From Faecalibacterium prausnitzii (GTDB taxonomy: Bacteria > Bacillota > Clostridia > Oscillospirales > Ruminococcaceae), in contig NZ_PRLD01000002.1 in the NCBI RefSeq assembly GCF_003287405.1, forward strand, positions 124,001 to 188,000: a stretch of DNA of 64,000 nt, read 5' to 3'. This document shows positions 15,201-22,811 of this stretch, one piece after another. The translations under genes and the position numbers were made by a program. Every line of letters begins with the position of its first letter. The first letter of the stretch is position 1. The notes under the pieces were generated by a model. It saw only the letters and a program-made list of their open reading frames with translations. It did not search any database and was not told the DNA's origin.

Positions 15201-16046
15201 ATGAACGCACTGGAACTGCAGGGACTTACAAAACACTATAAGGACTTTACCCTTGGGCCGCTGGACCTGACCCTGCCCGGCGGCACCATCTGCGGCCTGA
15301 TCGGCGAAAACGGAGCAGGCAAGAGCACCACTATCCGGCTGATCCTGGACATGGTGCAGCGGGACGGCGGCACCGTGACCATCCTCGGCAGGGACAGCCG
15401 CACTGCTTCCGTCCGCACCAAAGAGGAGATCGGCGTGGTGTTGGGCAGCGAGGGCATCCCCCTGTGCCTGAACGCGGTGCAGGCGGGCAAGGTGATGGCG
15501 GGCATCTATCAGAACTGGGACGCTGCCGCCTATGCGGAGCTGTGCCGGAAGTTCGGCCTGCCGGACAAAAAGCAATATAAGGACTACTCCACCGGCATGA
15601 AGATGAAGCTGTGCATCGCCGTGGCGCTGGCGCACCACCCGAAGCTGTTGCTGTTGGACGAAGCCACCAACGGGCTGGACCCGGTGGTGCGGGATGAAGT
15701 GGTGGATATCCTGCTGGATTTTGCCCGGGACGAAGAACGCTCCATCCTCATTTCCTCCCACATCGTCAGTGACTTGGAAAAGCTGTGCGACACCATCGCC
15801 TTCCTGCACAAGGGCAGGTTGCTGCTCTGTGAAGAAAAGGACGCCCTGCGGGAGGAATATGCCCTGTGGCATGGCACGGCGGCGCAGCTGGCGGCACTGG
15901 ATGCACAGGTGTACGGTAAGCGTGTCACTCCTTACGGCGCCGAGGCGCTTGTACGCCGGGATGCACTGCCCGCCGGGGCAGAGCTTACCCCGGTAAGCAT
16001 TGAGGAATTGTTTGTACTGATGGTGAAAGGGGAAGATGTGCAATGA
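15201..16046 (+). CDS. ABC transporter ATP-binding protein
   Basis: 281 residues, MNALELQGLTKHYKDFTLG. Walker [10 protein letters not shown], signature YSTGMKMKLCIAVAL (a variant of LSGGQ as in bacitracin/YtrB-type transporters), Walker B LLLLDEATNGLDP, H-loop SSHI. It pairs with the integral membrane protein whose start it overlaps (ATGA at 16043). Together with the YtrA-type regulator this is a stress-responsive exporter module; cargo not predictable. Confidence 0.93.
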   Translation: MNALELQGLTKHYKDFTLGPLDLTLPGGTICGLIGENGAGKSTTIRLILDMVQRDGGTVTILGRDSRTASVRTKEEIGVVLGSEGIPLCLNAVQAGKVMAGIYQNWDAAAYAELCRKFGLPDKKQYKDYSTGMKMKLCIAVALAHHPKLLLLDEATNGLDPVVRDEVVDILLDFARDEERSILISSHIVSDLEKLCDTIAFLHKGRLLLCEEKDALREEYALWHGTAAQLAALDAQVYGKRVTPYGAEALVRRDALPAGAELTPVSIEELFVLMVKGEDVQ

Positions 16047-16684
16047 AAGGTCTGTTATTGAAGGATGCCTATCAGATGTGGAGCTACACCAGATGGATCA
16101 TTCTGGCGTCGGTAGCCATGATATTGATGGGAACGTTTTTCATGAAGGAAGGGTCTAATTTCTTTATGCTGTACGGCGGGCTTTTGCTGGGGCTGTCGCC
16201 AATGTCCTTACTGGCTTACGACCAGAGCAGCCGGTTCAGCATTTGCAGTGCCGCCCTGCCGGTGACAAAAGAGCAGCTGGTGGGCGGCAAATACCTCATT
16301 GGTCTGTGCGGTATGGCGCTGGCGGAGCTGCTGAGTATGGCGGCGCTGGCAGCAGCACAGCTGCTCTGGGGTACAGTGACGGTGAAGCTCACCGTGGCGA
16401 CTCTGCTTCAGGTGGCGATGCTGACCCTGCTGGGCAACATTATCCTGCTGCCGTTGACCTACCGCTTTGGCTACGAGAAGGCAAAATATGTGTATTATCT
16501 TTGCATTGGTATGCTGGGAGCCTTGATGGGCATTACGGTGTCCTCCGGTGGGATTTTGCTGAACAGCATCCTACCCGCCCATAGCTCTGCGCTGGTGGGA
16601 GTGGTCGTGCTGGCAGCGGTGCTGGCGCTGTATGCCCTCTCGTGGCGGTTGTCCGTTGCATGGTACGGAAAGGCAGAGCAGTAA
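16043..16684 (+). CDS. ABC-2 type permease subunit
   Basis: 213 residues with about six hydrophobic helices and few charged residues; includes the family-typical SRFSICSAALPVTKEQLVGGKY between helices 2 and 3. It is translationally coupled to the ATPase gene and followed 1 bp later by a small membrane protein gene. Belongs to the ABC-2 permease group (ABC2_membrane-like). Confidence 0.88.
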   Translation: MKGLLLKDAYQMWSYTRWIILASVAMILMGTFFMKEGSNFFMLYGGLLLGLSPMSLLAYDQSSRFSICSAALPVTKEQLVGGKYLIGLCGMALAELLSMAALAAAQLLWGTVTVKLTVATLLQVAMLTLLGNIILLPLTYRFGYEKAKYVYYLCIGMLGALMGITVSSGGILLNSILPAHSSALVGVVVLAAVLALYALSWRLSVAWYGKAEQ

Positions 16685-16685
16685 A

Positions 16686-16844
16686 ATGAAGAAAAGCAAA
16701 ATCGCGGGCATCCTGTTCGGCGTTGCCATGGGCGTTTTGTTCAGTGTGTCGATGGGGACAGTGGGTTTTGCGCTGGGTGCCGGTTTTGTCGGTCTGGGCA
16801 TGGTGATGTTTGAAGGGCTGGATGACCCGCAGGATAAAAAATAA
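16686..16844 (+). CDS. Small membrane protein of the ABC operon
   Basis: 52 residues: KKSKIAGILFGVAMG.. with one long glycine-rich hydrophobic hairpin or two short helices, ending in an acidic tail (EGLDDPQDKK). ATG is 1 bp after the permease stop, so it belongs to the same transcript. No family recognised; possibly an accessory subunit. Confidence 0.7.
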   Translation: MKKSKIAGILFGVAMGVLFSVSMGTVGFALGAGFVGLGMVMFEGLDDPQDKK

Positions 16845-16855
16845 GGTGTAAAAAT

Positions 16856-16900
16856 GCGCCGCCCCTGCCGGAAAAGCTTCTCCGGTAAGGGCGGCGCTGT
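16856..16900. terminator. Bidirectional terminator between convergent genes
   Basis: GCGCCGCCC...GGGCGGCGC stem with inner CCGG pairing, with T-rich DNA on both sides; lies between the ABC operon and the convergent gene at 16903. Confidence 0.75.
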
Positions 16901-16902
16901 AT

Positions 16903-17142
16903 TTATTTCTCGGGATTTTCGGCGTTTTTCTGCGCGGCTTCCAGCTCGTCCACCCGCTTTTGCAGGGCGGTGATCTTATCGTCCATTTTCAAAAATGTCC
17001 AGACCAGAACAGCCAGCACCAGCGCGGGAGGAACAACCATCCACAGGGACTGCTGGCACCAGAGCAGCAGCGAATAGCCGCCAAACACAGTAAAGAGAAA
17101 CACGGCAAACAGGCTTGCAGCCAGTACAGCAAAAAATCCCAT
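16903..17142 (-). CDS. Small two-helix membrane protein with coiled-coil tail
   Basis: 79 residues, MGFFAVLAASLFAVFLFTVF, two hydrophobic helices (about 2-24 and 32-52), then a charged heptad-like C-terminus (MDDKITALQKRVDELEAAQK). ATG at 17142 has AAAGGAG 9 nt upstream. It follows the YhcH-family gene by 19 bp. No known function. Confidence 0.7.
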   Translation of the reverse strand: MGFFAVLAASLFAVFLFTVFGGYSLLLWCQQSLWMVVPPALVLAVLVWTFLKMDDKITALQKRVDELEAAQKNAENPEK

Positions 17143-17161
17143 ACAGAAAGTCTCCTTTCGC

Positions 17162-17638
17162 TTATTCTTCCGTTTCTTCCTCGTCCGGGTCCAGCTCAAT
17201 GCTGAACACGGCTTTTTTCAGCTTGCCGCAGCCCTGCGCCTTCAGACCGGATTTATACGGCTCCCCGGCCAGATACAGGGCAAAACGTCCCTCGCACAGC
17301 ATCCCGGCAATGCTGGTACCGGCAGTGCCTACGGTGGTGTCGGCGGCTTCATCGGTGGGCTTGGTGGGAGTCAGCTCTGCCAGACTTACCTCAAACAGCT
17401 CGCTGCCGTCCAAGTCGGTCTCCAGCGTGATGTGATTGTCGTGCTGCTGGAACAGTGCCTTGTCGGAGGTCTGGGGTGTGACGGTACTCACAGTGACCAC
17501 CGCCTTGTCCCCATCGATGCGGGTGCGCCCGGCAGGCAGGGTGGTGATATCCCGCGCCATAATGTACTCGATGACAGTGTCCAGATTGTCGCTTACGCCC
17601 AGATAATTGGGCAGGTTGTTCAGGGTATCGTAGATCAT
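17162..17638 (-). CDS. YhcH/YjgK/YiaL family protein (EbgC-like)
   Basis: 158 residues of the cupin-like DUF386 fold: N-terminal MIYDTLNNLPNYLGVSDNLDTVIEYI, central RTRIDGDKAVVTVSTVTPQ, and conserved HDNHITLETDLDGSE region. Relatives include the beta subunit of evolved beta-galactosidase and an N-acetylneuraminate anomerase, so a role in sugar anomer handling is likely. GGAGG SD precedes ATG 17638. The C-terminus is acidic (DPDEEETEE). Confidence 0.82.
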   Translation of the reverse strand: MIYDTLNNLPNYLGVSDNLDTVIEYIMARDITTLPAGRTRIDGDKAVVTVSTVTPQTSDKALFQQHDNHITLETDLDGSELFEVSLAELTPTKPTDEAADTTVGTAGTSIAGMLCEGRFALYLAGEPYKSGLKAQGCGKLKKAVFSIELDPDEEETEE

Positions 17639-17818
17639 GGAAAAAGTCCTCCATCTGTATCGTTTTGGTTACTTGTATGGTATCACAGGTCGGGGGCAGA
17701 TGCAATATCTGTGGGGGAGAGTATAAATCGATATTGCTCGAATCTCCCCTTGCATCCCTTTTGCATAGCAGATAAAACAGAAACTCCAGTACCCGGTTCG
17801 GATATTGGAGTTCTTGGC

Positions 17819-17920
17819 GGGCGCGGGTGGATTGCGCGAGCCGCGCTGCTAAAAACAGCCCACTGGGCTGTTTTTGCGCCGTCTTCAGCGCCGTCGCCGC
17901 AGCGGTTCGAATCCACCCGC
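17819..17920. repeat. tRNA-Tyr-derived fragments flanking a bidirectional terminator
   Basis: GGGCGCGGGTGGATT at 17819-17833 repeats the 3' end of tRNA-Tyr (17988-18002) directly, and GGTTCGAATCCACCCGC (17904-17920) is the T-arm in inverted orientation. Between them a perfect AAAAACAGCCC/GGGCTGTTTTT hairpin (17851-17875). Looks like remnants of tRNA-associated recombination or a decayed tRNA copy. The remaining gap 17640-17985 contains nothing coding. Confidence 0.6.
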
Positions 17921-17946
17921 TCTATGAGTCTGGCCTTGTTACAAAA

Positions 17947-17984
17947 CAAAAACCTCAGCGTACTTGTATACGCTGAGGTTTTTT
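17947..17984 (-). terminator. tRNA-Tyr terminator
   Basis: Stem ACCTCAGCGTA / TACGCTGAGGT immediately 3' of the tRNA, followed on the minus strand by TTTTTGTTTTG. Confidence 0.85.
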
Positions 17985-18068
17985 GGTGGGCGCGGGTGGA
18001 TTCGAACCACCGAAGCTGAAAGCAGCAGATTTACAGTCTGTCCCCATTGGCCACTCGGGAACACGCCC
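17984..18068 (-). tRNA. tRNA-Tyr (GTA)
   Basis: Cloverleaf on the minus strand with 5' GGGCGTG pairing to 3' CGCGCCC, D-arm with GAGTGGCC, anticodon loop CTGTAAA (anticodon GTA), a long variable arm (GCTGCTTTCAGC) typical of bacterial tRNA-Tyr, T-arm GGTTCGAATCC and encoded CCA (17986-17984). Body without CCA starts at 17987. Confidence 0.95.
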
Positions 18069-18103
18069 ATATTCTTTTTTACAGCCGTGCGGACTGCTTG
18101 TAT

Positions 18104-18132
18104 ATGTTACCACTGAAAACGCGGTTTGTCAA
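18104..18132 (-). promoter_or_regulatory. tRNA-Tyr promoter
   Basis: Minus strand TTGACA (18132-18127), 17-bp spacer, TAACAT (18109-18104), 35 bp before the tRNA. Confidence 0.75.
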
Positions 18133-18182
18133 CCCATAATTTGGGCTGAGCGCAAAAAATAAGAAAGAAATGCAGCAAACAC

Positions 18183-18234
18183 AAAAGCCCTCCCGTCCGG
18201 GTGTGCTTTACAGCGTCCGGGCGGGAGGGCTTTT
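18183..18234 (-). terminator. Terminator of the phosphofructokinase pair
   Basis: AAAAGCCCTCCCG/CGGGAGGGCTTTT stem just beyond the first gene's stop; T run on the minus strand. Confidence 0.85.
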
Positions 18235-18260
18235 CAGCCTGACAAAAAATCAGGAGAAAA

Positions 18261-19493
18261 TCACTTCTGGTTCTTCATGTAGATGTGGTGCGGCAGACCG
18301 GCAATGTACAGCGGGGTCAGCTCGGCCTGGATCAGCGGACGGGCGTAGTCCAAGAAGTCCTCGGTCATCTGGGTGTGGTTGTTGTTCATCCAGCTCAGGG
18401 GAACCTTCTTTTCCAAGTTGGCGACCTCGCTGATGGGATGCAGCTCGGTGGTGCACTGGTAGGGGTTGTTGGAGATACGCTTCAGCGCCACCATCTGCCC
18501 GGTAACGCCCTCAAAGGCTGCCTTGGCAGCGGCACCGCCTACCTGATAGGCTTCGGTGATGTCGGTGCGGCTGGTCAGGTGACCGGCGCAGCGCTGCAGG
18601 GTGGAAAGCTCGATGCAGCGGGTCTTGGTGTCCAGATTGCGGGCAACCACATTGGCCAGATAACGTGCAGTACCGGTCAGTGCCTTGTGGCCGAAAGCGT
18701 CCACTGCGTGCACGTCGTCCGCCAGCTCACAGACATAGCGGCCGTCCTCCAGCTTTACGCCCTCGGACACGGCAATGACGATGCTGGGCTTTTTTTCCTG
18801 CATCACACGCACCTTTTCCACAAAGCGCTCCACATTGAAGGGAACTTCGGGCAGGCAGATCATGTCCACGCCCTCGCAATCGTCGCTCTTGGCCAGTGCG
18901 GCAGCGGCAGTCAGCCAGCCGGCGTTGCGGCCCATGATCTCCACCACGGTGACGTACTTGGTGCCGTACACGGTGGCGTCACGGATGATCTCCTTCATCA
19001 CAACGCCGATGTACTTGGCCGCAGAGCCGTAACCGGGGGTGTGGTCGGTGACCATCAGGTCGTTGTCGATGGTCTTGGGCACGCCCATAAAGCGGATGTC
19101 GCTGCCAACGCGCTGGCCGTAGTCTGCCAGCTTGCCGATGGTGTCCATGGAGTCGTTGCCGCCGATGTAGAAAAAGTAGCCGATGTTCAGCTTTTCCAGA
19201 ATGGCGAACAGCTTTTTGTACACCGCCTCGTCATCCCGCCAGTCGGGCAGCTTGTAGCGGCAGCTGCCCAGAAAGCTGGACGGGGTGCGCTTGAGCAGCT
19301 CGATGTCCAGGTCATCGGTCAGCAGGGTGGAAAGATCCACCACCCGCTCCTCCAGCAGACCGGCAACACCGTTGCACATACCGTACACGATGTCTGCGCC
19401 GCGGTTCTTGCAGCTTTCAAAGACACCCGCCAGACTGGCATTGATGACAGAGGTGGGGCCGCCGGACTGACCGACGATTGCGTTTTTTCCCAT
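18261..19493 (-). CDS. pfp: 6-phosphofructokinase, predicted pyrophosphate-dependent (paralogue A)
   Basis: 410 residues. N-terminal GQSGGPTSVINASLAG, phosphate donor site YIGGNDSMDT (residues ~110-118) and catalytic PKTIDND (139-145), MGRNAGW and C-terminal E-x-R-x-T region. In the PFK family, Gly at the site after the donor-site Asp and Gly before TIDND mark ATP users; here these are Asp114 and Lys140, the pattern of PPi-dependent enzymes. So it should make fructose-1,6-bisphosphate reversibly from PPi. Second gene of a tandem pair, 84 bp after paralogue B, same strand; about 60% alike by eye. Confidence 0.92.
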   Translation of the reverse strand: MGKNAIVGQSGGPTSVINASLAGVFESCKNRGADIVYGMCNGVAGLLEERVVDLSTLLTDDLDIELLKRTPSSFLGSCRYKLPDWRDDEAVYKKLFAILEKLNIGYFFYIGGNDSMDTIGKLADYGQRVGSDIRFMGVPKTIDNDLMVTDHTPGYGSAAKYIGVVMKEIIRDATVYGTKYVTVVEIMGRNAGWLTAAAALAKSDDCEGVDMICLPEVPFNVERFVEKVRVMQEKKPSIVIAVSEGVKLEDGRYVCELADDVHAVDAFGHKALTGTARYLANVVARNLDTKTRCIELSTLQRCAGHLTSRTDITEAYQVGGAAAKAAFEGVTGQMVALKRISNNPYQCTTELHPISEVANLEKKVPLSWMNNNHTQMTEDFLDYARPLIQAELTPLYIAGLPHHIYMKNQK

Positions 19494-19577
19494 GATGATT
19501 TCTCCTTTTTTGTTTTTTCTGTTTCGGCTATAAAAACGTGCAGTTGCACGAAAACAGACGCGGAAGGGAAAGGGAGA

Positions 19578-20801
19578 TCACAGACGGATGTGGCGGGGGG
19601 TACCGTTCACATACACAGGAGTAACCTCGTCCAGGATCAGCGGACGGGCGTACTCCTCAAAGGCTTCGGTCACCTGCATCCCGTCCGGAGTGATCCATTC
19701 CAGCGGGACTTTCTTTTCCAGATTTGCCACCTGCTGCACATCCACAGACTCGGTGATGCACTGGTACGGGTAGTTGGAAACGCGCTTGAGGGCGATCATG
19801 CGGCCGCTCTCGCCCGCAAAGGCAGCAGCGGCAGCGGCACCGCCAACGGCGTAGGCCTCGTTCACATCCGTGCGGCTGGCCAGATGGCTGGCGCAGCGCT
19901 GCAGGGTGGAGAACTCGATGGCGCGGCTCTTGCACTGCAGCTTGTCGTGGATGAGCTCCGAAAGGTAACGGCTGGTGCCGCTGAGGATGGCCTTGTGACC
20001 AAAGGCGTCCAGCTGCCCGGCGGTGGAAACCAGATCGCACAGATAAGTGCCGTCTGCGGTCTTTACGCCCTCGCTGGCTGCGATGATAACGTTGGACTTT
20101 ACCCGCTGCAGCTCGTCCACCCGGGCAAGGAACTTGTCCTGATCAAAGGGCACTTCCGGCAGCAGGATCAGGTCGGGGCCTTCACAGTCCTCGCCGCCTG
20201 CCAGACAGGCCGCACCGGCCAGCCAGCCAGCGTGGCGGCCCATGATCTCGGCCACCGTCACGCTGCGGATGTTGTAAACCGAGGAGTCGCGGATGACTTC
20301 CTTCAAGATGGTGGCAATGTACTTTGCGGCAGAGCCGTAGCCGGGGGTGTGGTCGGTAAGACACAGGTCGTTGTCGATGGTCTTGGGCACACCGATGAAC
20401 CGCACACTGCTGCCCACCTGCTGCCCGTAGCGGGACAACTTCGCGATGGTATCCATCGAGTCGTTGCCGCCGATGTAGAACACGGCGCAGATGTCGTACT
20501 TGTCAAACAGGGTGAACAGCTTGACGAACGGGGTGGCATCGGTGTCCGGGTCGGGCAGCTTGAAGCGGCAGCTGCCCAGATAGCTGGACGGAGTACGCTT
20601 GAGCAGCTCGATGCTCATGCGGTCGTCCAGCAGGATGTTGAGCTCCAGCAGCTCCTCCTTGAGCAGACCTTCGATGCCGTACTTCATGCCGTACACCTTG
20701 TCTGCACCCAGACTGCGGGCGGCTTTGTATACGCCCGCAAGGCTGGAGTTGATCACGGCGGTAGGGCCGCCGCTCTGACCAATGATGATATTCTTGGCCA
20801 T
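19578..20801 (-). CDS. pfp: 6-phosphofructokinase, predicted pyrophosphate-dependent (paralogue B)
   Basis: 407 residues with the same donor and catalytic sites (YIGGNDSMDT at ~110-118, VPKTIDND at ~138-145), again Asp and Lys in the positions that select PPi. Other conserved parts: GQSGGPTAVINSSLAG, TDHTPGYGSAAKYIA, MGRHAGWLAGAA. RBS GGAGG is 7-8 nt before ATG 20801. First gene of the tandem pair; the two paralogues may differ in allostery or form hetero-oligomers (inference). Confidence 0.92.
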   Translation of the reverse strand: MAKNIIIGQSGGPTAVINSSLAGVYKAARSLGADKVYGMKYGIEGLLKEELLELNILLDDRMSIELLKRTPSSYLGSCRFKLPDPDTDATPFVKLFTLFDKYDICAVFYIGGNDSMDTIAKLSRYGQQVGSSVRFIGVPKTIDNDLCLTDHTPGYGSAAKYIATILKEVIRDSSVYNIRSVTVAEIMGRHAGWLAGAACLAGGEDCEGPDLILLPEVPFDQDKFLARVDELQRVKSNVIIAASEGVKTADGTYLCDLVSTAGQLDAFGHKAILSGTSRYLSELIHDKLQCKSRAIEFSTLQRCASHLASRTDVNEAYAVGGAAAAAAFAGESGRMIALKRVSNYPYQCITESVDVQQVANLEKKVPLEWITPDGMQVTEAFEEYARPLILDEVTPVYVNGTPRHIRL

Positions 20802-21034
20802 GGAAACCTCCTTCAGATCATTTAAAATGTATCACTGCCGGGCAAACGGTTTTCCGCACCGTCCGGTAAAGTAGTCTGTCGGCCCTGCACTGCCAACAGA
20901 CCGGAACGGCAAAACAGCCGCCTGCCGCAACTGACACAAAAATGTTTGCGGCTTGTGTATTCGCTTTTTGTAAAATGTGCAAAATAAGCTGCAATCCTAT
21001 TGTACCCGTTTTGCCTGTTGTATGCAAGACCCAA

Positions 21035-21067
21035 TTGGTTGCACAGGCAAAAAAAATATGATAAAAT
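21035..21067 (+). promoter_or_regulatory. Promoter of the SGNH hydrolase gene
   Basis: TTGCAC, 17 bp, TAAAAT (21062-21067). It overlaps an in-frame ATG at 21066, which argues that translation begins at the later ATG 21141. The rest of 20802-21140 holds the divergent phosphofructokinase upstream region and no gene. Confidence 0.55.
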
Positions 21068-21140
21068 GGGTGCGCACTCCAAAATTACCGGGCAGAAGTA
21101 CCTGCCTGTTGGGATAACTGCAGAAAGCTGGACAGAGATT

Positions 21141-22151
21141 ATGGGCATTTCACACGAATATCATTCGGCACCCCGGCGGCGCACGGGCGGGGGCATCAGC
21201 GGCAAACTGCGGCTGGCAGGGGTCATTGTGGTCATCCTGCTGGTCGCCTATGCGGTGACCGCTATTCTGGAAAAGGGAACAGCGACGGAGGACAGCACCC
21301 CGCAGACCAGCGCGGGCGGCATTGCGCAGAACATTCTGGCACCGCTGCCCATGCAGGGCGAGACGGACTCTGGCAGCGAGAGCGCAGCAGGGGACAGCGG
21401 CACGGCGCAGGCGGTACAGCTGGAAAGCTTCGGCCCTGCCCGGCAGACCGATGGTGCCTATACCGTTAAGGCTTATGATGCCAGCGTCATCCGGCAACCG
21501 ACCTGCGGTCAGGTAGACCTGAGTTATTTTTCGGACGCTGCCTTTCTGGGCGACAGCCTGACGGTGGGCTTCTCGGATTATCAGATCAATCTGAGCGGCG
21601 CGCTCATCTGCGGCTACACAGGCGTGGGACCGGACGCCATCGTCAACCGCGCCGCCGTCAAGAGCCCCACCCGCGGGCAGGAGGTGGCGCTGGATGTGCT
21701 GGCAGCGGCGCAGCCCAAAAAGCTGTATATTCTGCTGGGCACCAACACCCTGACCACCTTGGGCGCTGCGGACCGTTTTCTGGCATACTACGGACAGATG
21801 CTGGACGAGCTGCGCCAGACGCTGGGCGAGGACTGCATTATTTATGTACAGTCCATCCCGCCGGTACGGCCTGCGGCAGCGGAAAAAAAGCCGGGTCTTG
21901 CCTCGGACGTGCTGCGCGGCGTCAATGAGCAGCTGGCGCAGCTGGCTGCCAGCAAGGGCTGCGTTTATCTGGATCTGTGGGAGACACTGGCTGACGGCGA
22001 GGGCAACCTGAAAGAGATGATCGCCGCACCGGACGGCGTGCACCTTTCGGCCGGCAACGGCTACGGCGCATGGGTCACTTACCTGCGCAACCACGCGAAA
22101 TATTCCGCAAGTAACCCGTGGATCATGGGCAGCGCATACAGCGCAGAATAA
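21141..22151 (+). CDS. Membrane-anchored SGNH/GDSL hydrolase
   Basis: 336 residues. Short cytoplasmic basic N-terminus (HSAPRRRTGG), one membrane helix (about 24-45), a low-complexity linker (about 50-110) then an SGNH domain: block I AAFLGDSLTVGF (catalytic Ser), block III LLGTNTL (Gly/Asn), block V APDGVHLSAGNGY (Asp-x-x-His). Such proteins de-acylate sugars or lipids on the cell surface, and many act on cell-wall polymers. The start is set by the promoter position; a good SD is lacking. Confidence 0.82.
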   Translation: MGISHEYHSAPRRRTGGGISGKLRLAGVIVVILLVAYAVTAILEKGTATEDSTPQTSAGGIAQNILAPLPMQGETDSGSESAAGDSGTAQAVQLESFGPARQTDGAYTVKAYDASVIRQPTCGQVDLSYFSDAAFLGDSLTVGFSDYQINLSGALICGYTGVGPDAIVNRAAVKSPTRGQEVALDVLAAAQPKKLYILLGTNTLTTLGAADRFLAYYGQMLDELRQTLGEDCIIYVQSIPPVRPAAAEKKPGLASDVLRGVNEQLAQLAASKGCVYLDLWETLADGEGNLKEMIAAPDGVHLSAGNGYGAWVTYLRNHAKYSASNPWIMGSAYSAE

Positions 22152-22159
22152 CCAGAGCA

Positions 22160-22198
22160 AAGGACAGCTGCACCAAACGATGCGGCTGTCCTTCTTTT
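22160..22198 (+). terminator. Terminator of the SGNH hydrolase gene
   Basis: AGGACAGC...GCTGTCCTT stem followed by CTTTTG, shortly after the stop. Confidence 0.75.
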
Positions 22199-22272
22199 GC
22201 GGGTTCAGCGGGATGTTTTTGCACAAAACAGTCTTTTCTGCATGGAAAAGGCTGTCTGCCAAAAAGTTTTAG

Positions 22273-22301
22273 TTGACAGAAAAGGCGAATCATGTTATTC
22301 T
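22273..22301 (+). promoter_or_regulatory. Promoter of the structured RNA
   Basis: TTGACA (22273-22278), 17-bp spacer, TATTCT (22296-22301); no start codon with SD follows, consistent with an RNA gene. Confidence 0.7.
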
Positions 22302-22307
22302 TTTGTT

Positions 22308-22560
22308 GATTTTGAGAGACACCGCCTTGCAGAGTCTTTTCAAAGCAATTTACTCGGGACCGCCCAACGGGGCTAAGGCCATACGGACAGCCGGGTCCAC
22401 TGCCGACCGGCGGCGCAAGCTGCCATTATTGATTGAGTTACTGCGAGACAACGATGAAACGAGTTTCAAACCTTGCGTTGGCTCGCGTGCCGCAGCGCTG
22501 CTGTTTTGATTAGAAGCAGCGGCTGCCCTTGCGGCAAAGCTCTAAATTTTATAAGTTGGT
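22308..22560 (+). ncRNA. Structured non-coding RNA, candidate raiA-motif RNA
   Basis: A ~250-nt stretch without a plausible reading frame, behind a consensus promoter. It contains many short complementary segments: GGACC (22356-22361 region) with GGTCC, a GCCC-AACG-GGGC hairpin, a GGCGGC-GCAA-GCTGCC tetraloop hairpin, AAAC-GA-GTTT, and a longer CAGCGCTGCT/AGCAGCGGCTG stem. The core (CCGCCCAACGGGGC..GCCATACGGACAGCC) resembles from memory the raiA RNA motif of Firmicutes, which in Clostridium affects sporulation and aggregation. Identity is not verified; boundaries are approximate. Confidence 0.5.
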
Positions 22561-22736
22561 TCCTTTACAACCATGAAATTGCGCAGCCTATGCGCAGACT
22601 TGTGAAACGGTCAATAAGAGTAGTAAAAGTGTAGTTGCTATATAGACTCTCATCACCCCGTCTTTTTGGATCACAGATAACGCGCAGCACCGGCACTTAT
22701 GGCTGGGTGCTTTATCAGCGCGGAAAAAGCTGTTCC

Positions 22737-22777
22737 AAGCGCAGGTCTGCACATTTGTGCAGTGTCTGCGCTTTTTT
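22737..22777 (+). terminator. Intrinsic terminator 35 nt before speA (possible attenuator)
   Basis: AAGCGCAG..CTGCAC-ATTT-GTGCAG..CTGCGCTTTTTT. Upstream, 22640-22736 can fold (AGCACC/GGTGCT inside GCGC/GCGC). Either it ends the upstream RNA transcript or it is the expression platform of a leader regulating the polyamine operon. Confidence 0.65.
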
Positions 22778-22811
22778 GTTGTGCAAAAAGAGAACAGGGA
22801 CGGAGGAAAAG

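Noticed and set aside
18285-20825. 846-codon plus-strand open frame across both phosphofructokinases
   Set aside because: Shadow of two well-supported minus-strand genes; no SD, no domain, low-complexity Gly/Val/His composition.
22308-22560. 6S RNA or OLE RNA for the structured RNA
   Set aside because: No single long hairpin with central bubble as in 6S, and far too short for OLE; raiA fits better.
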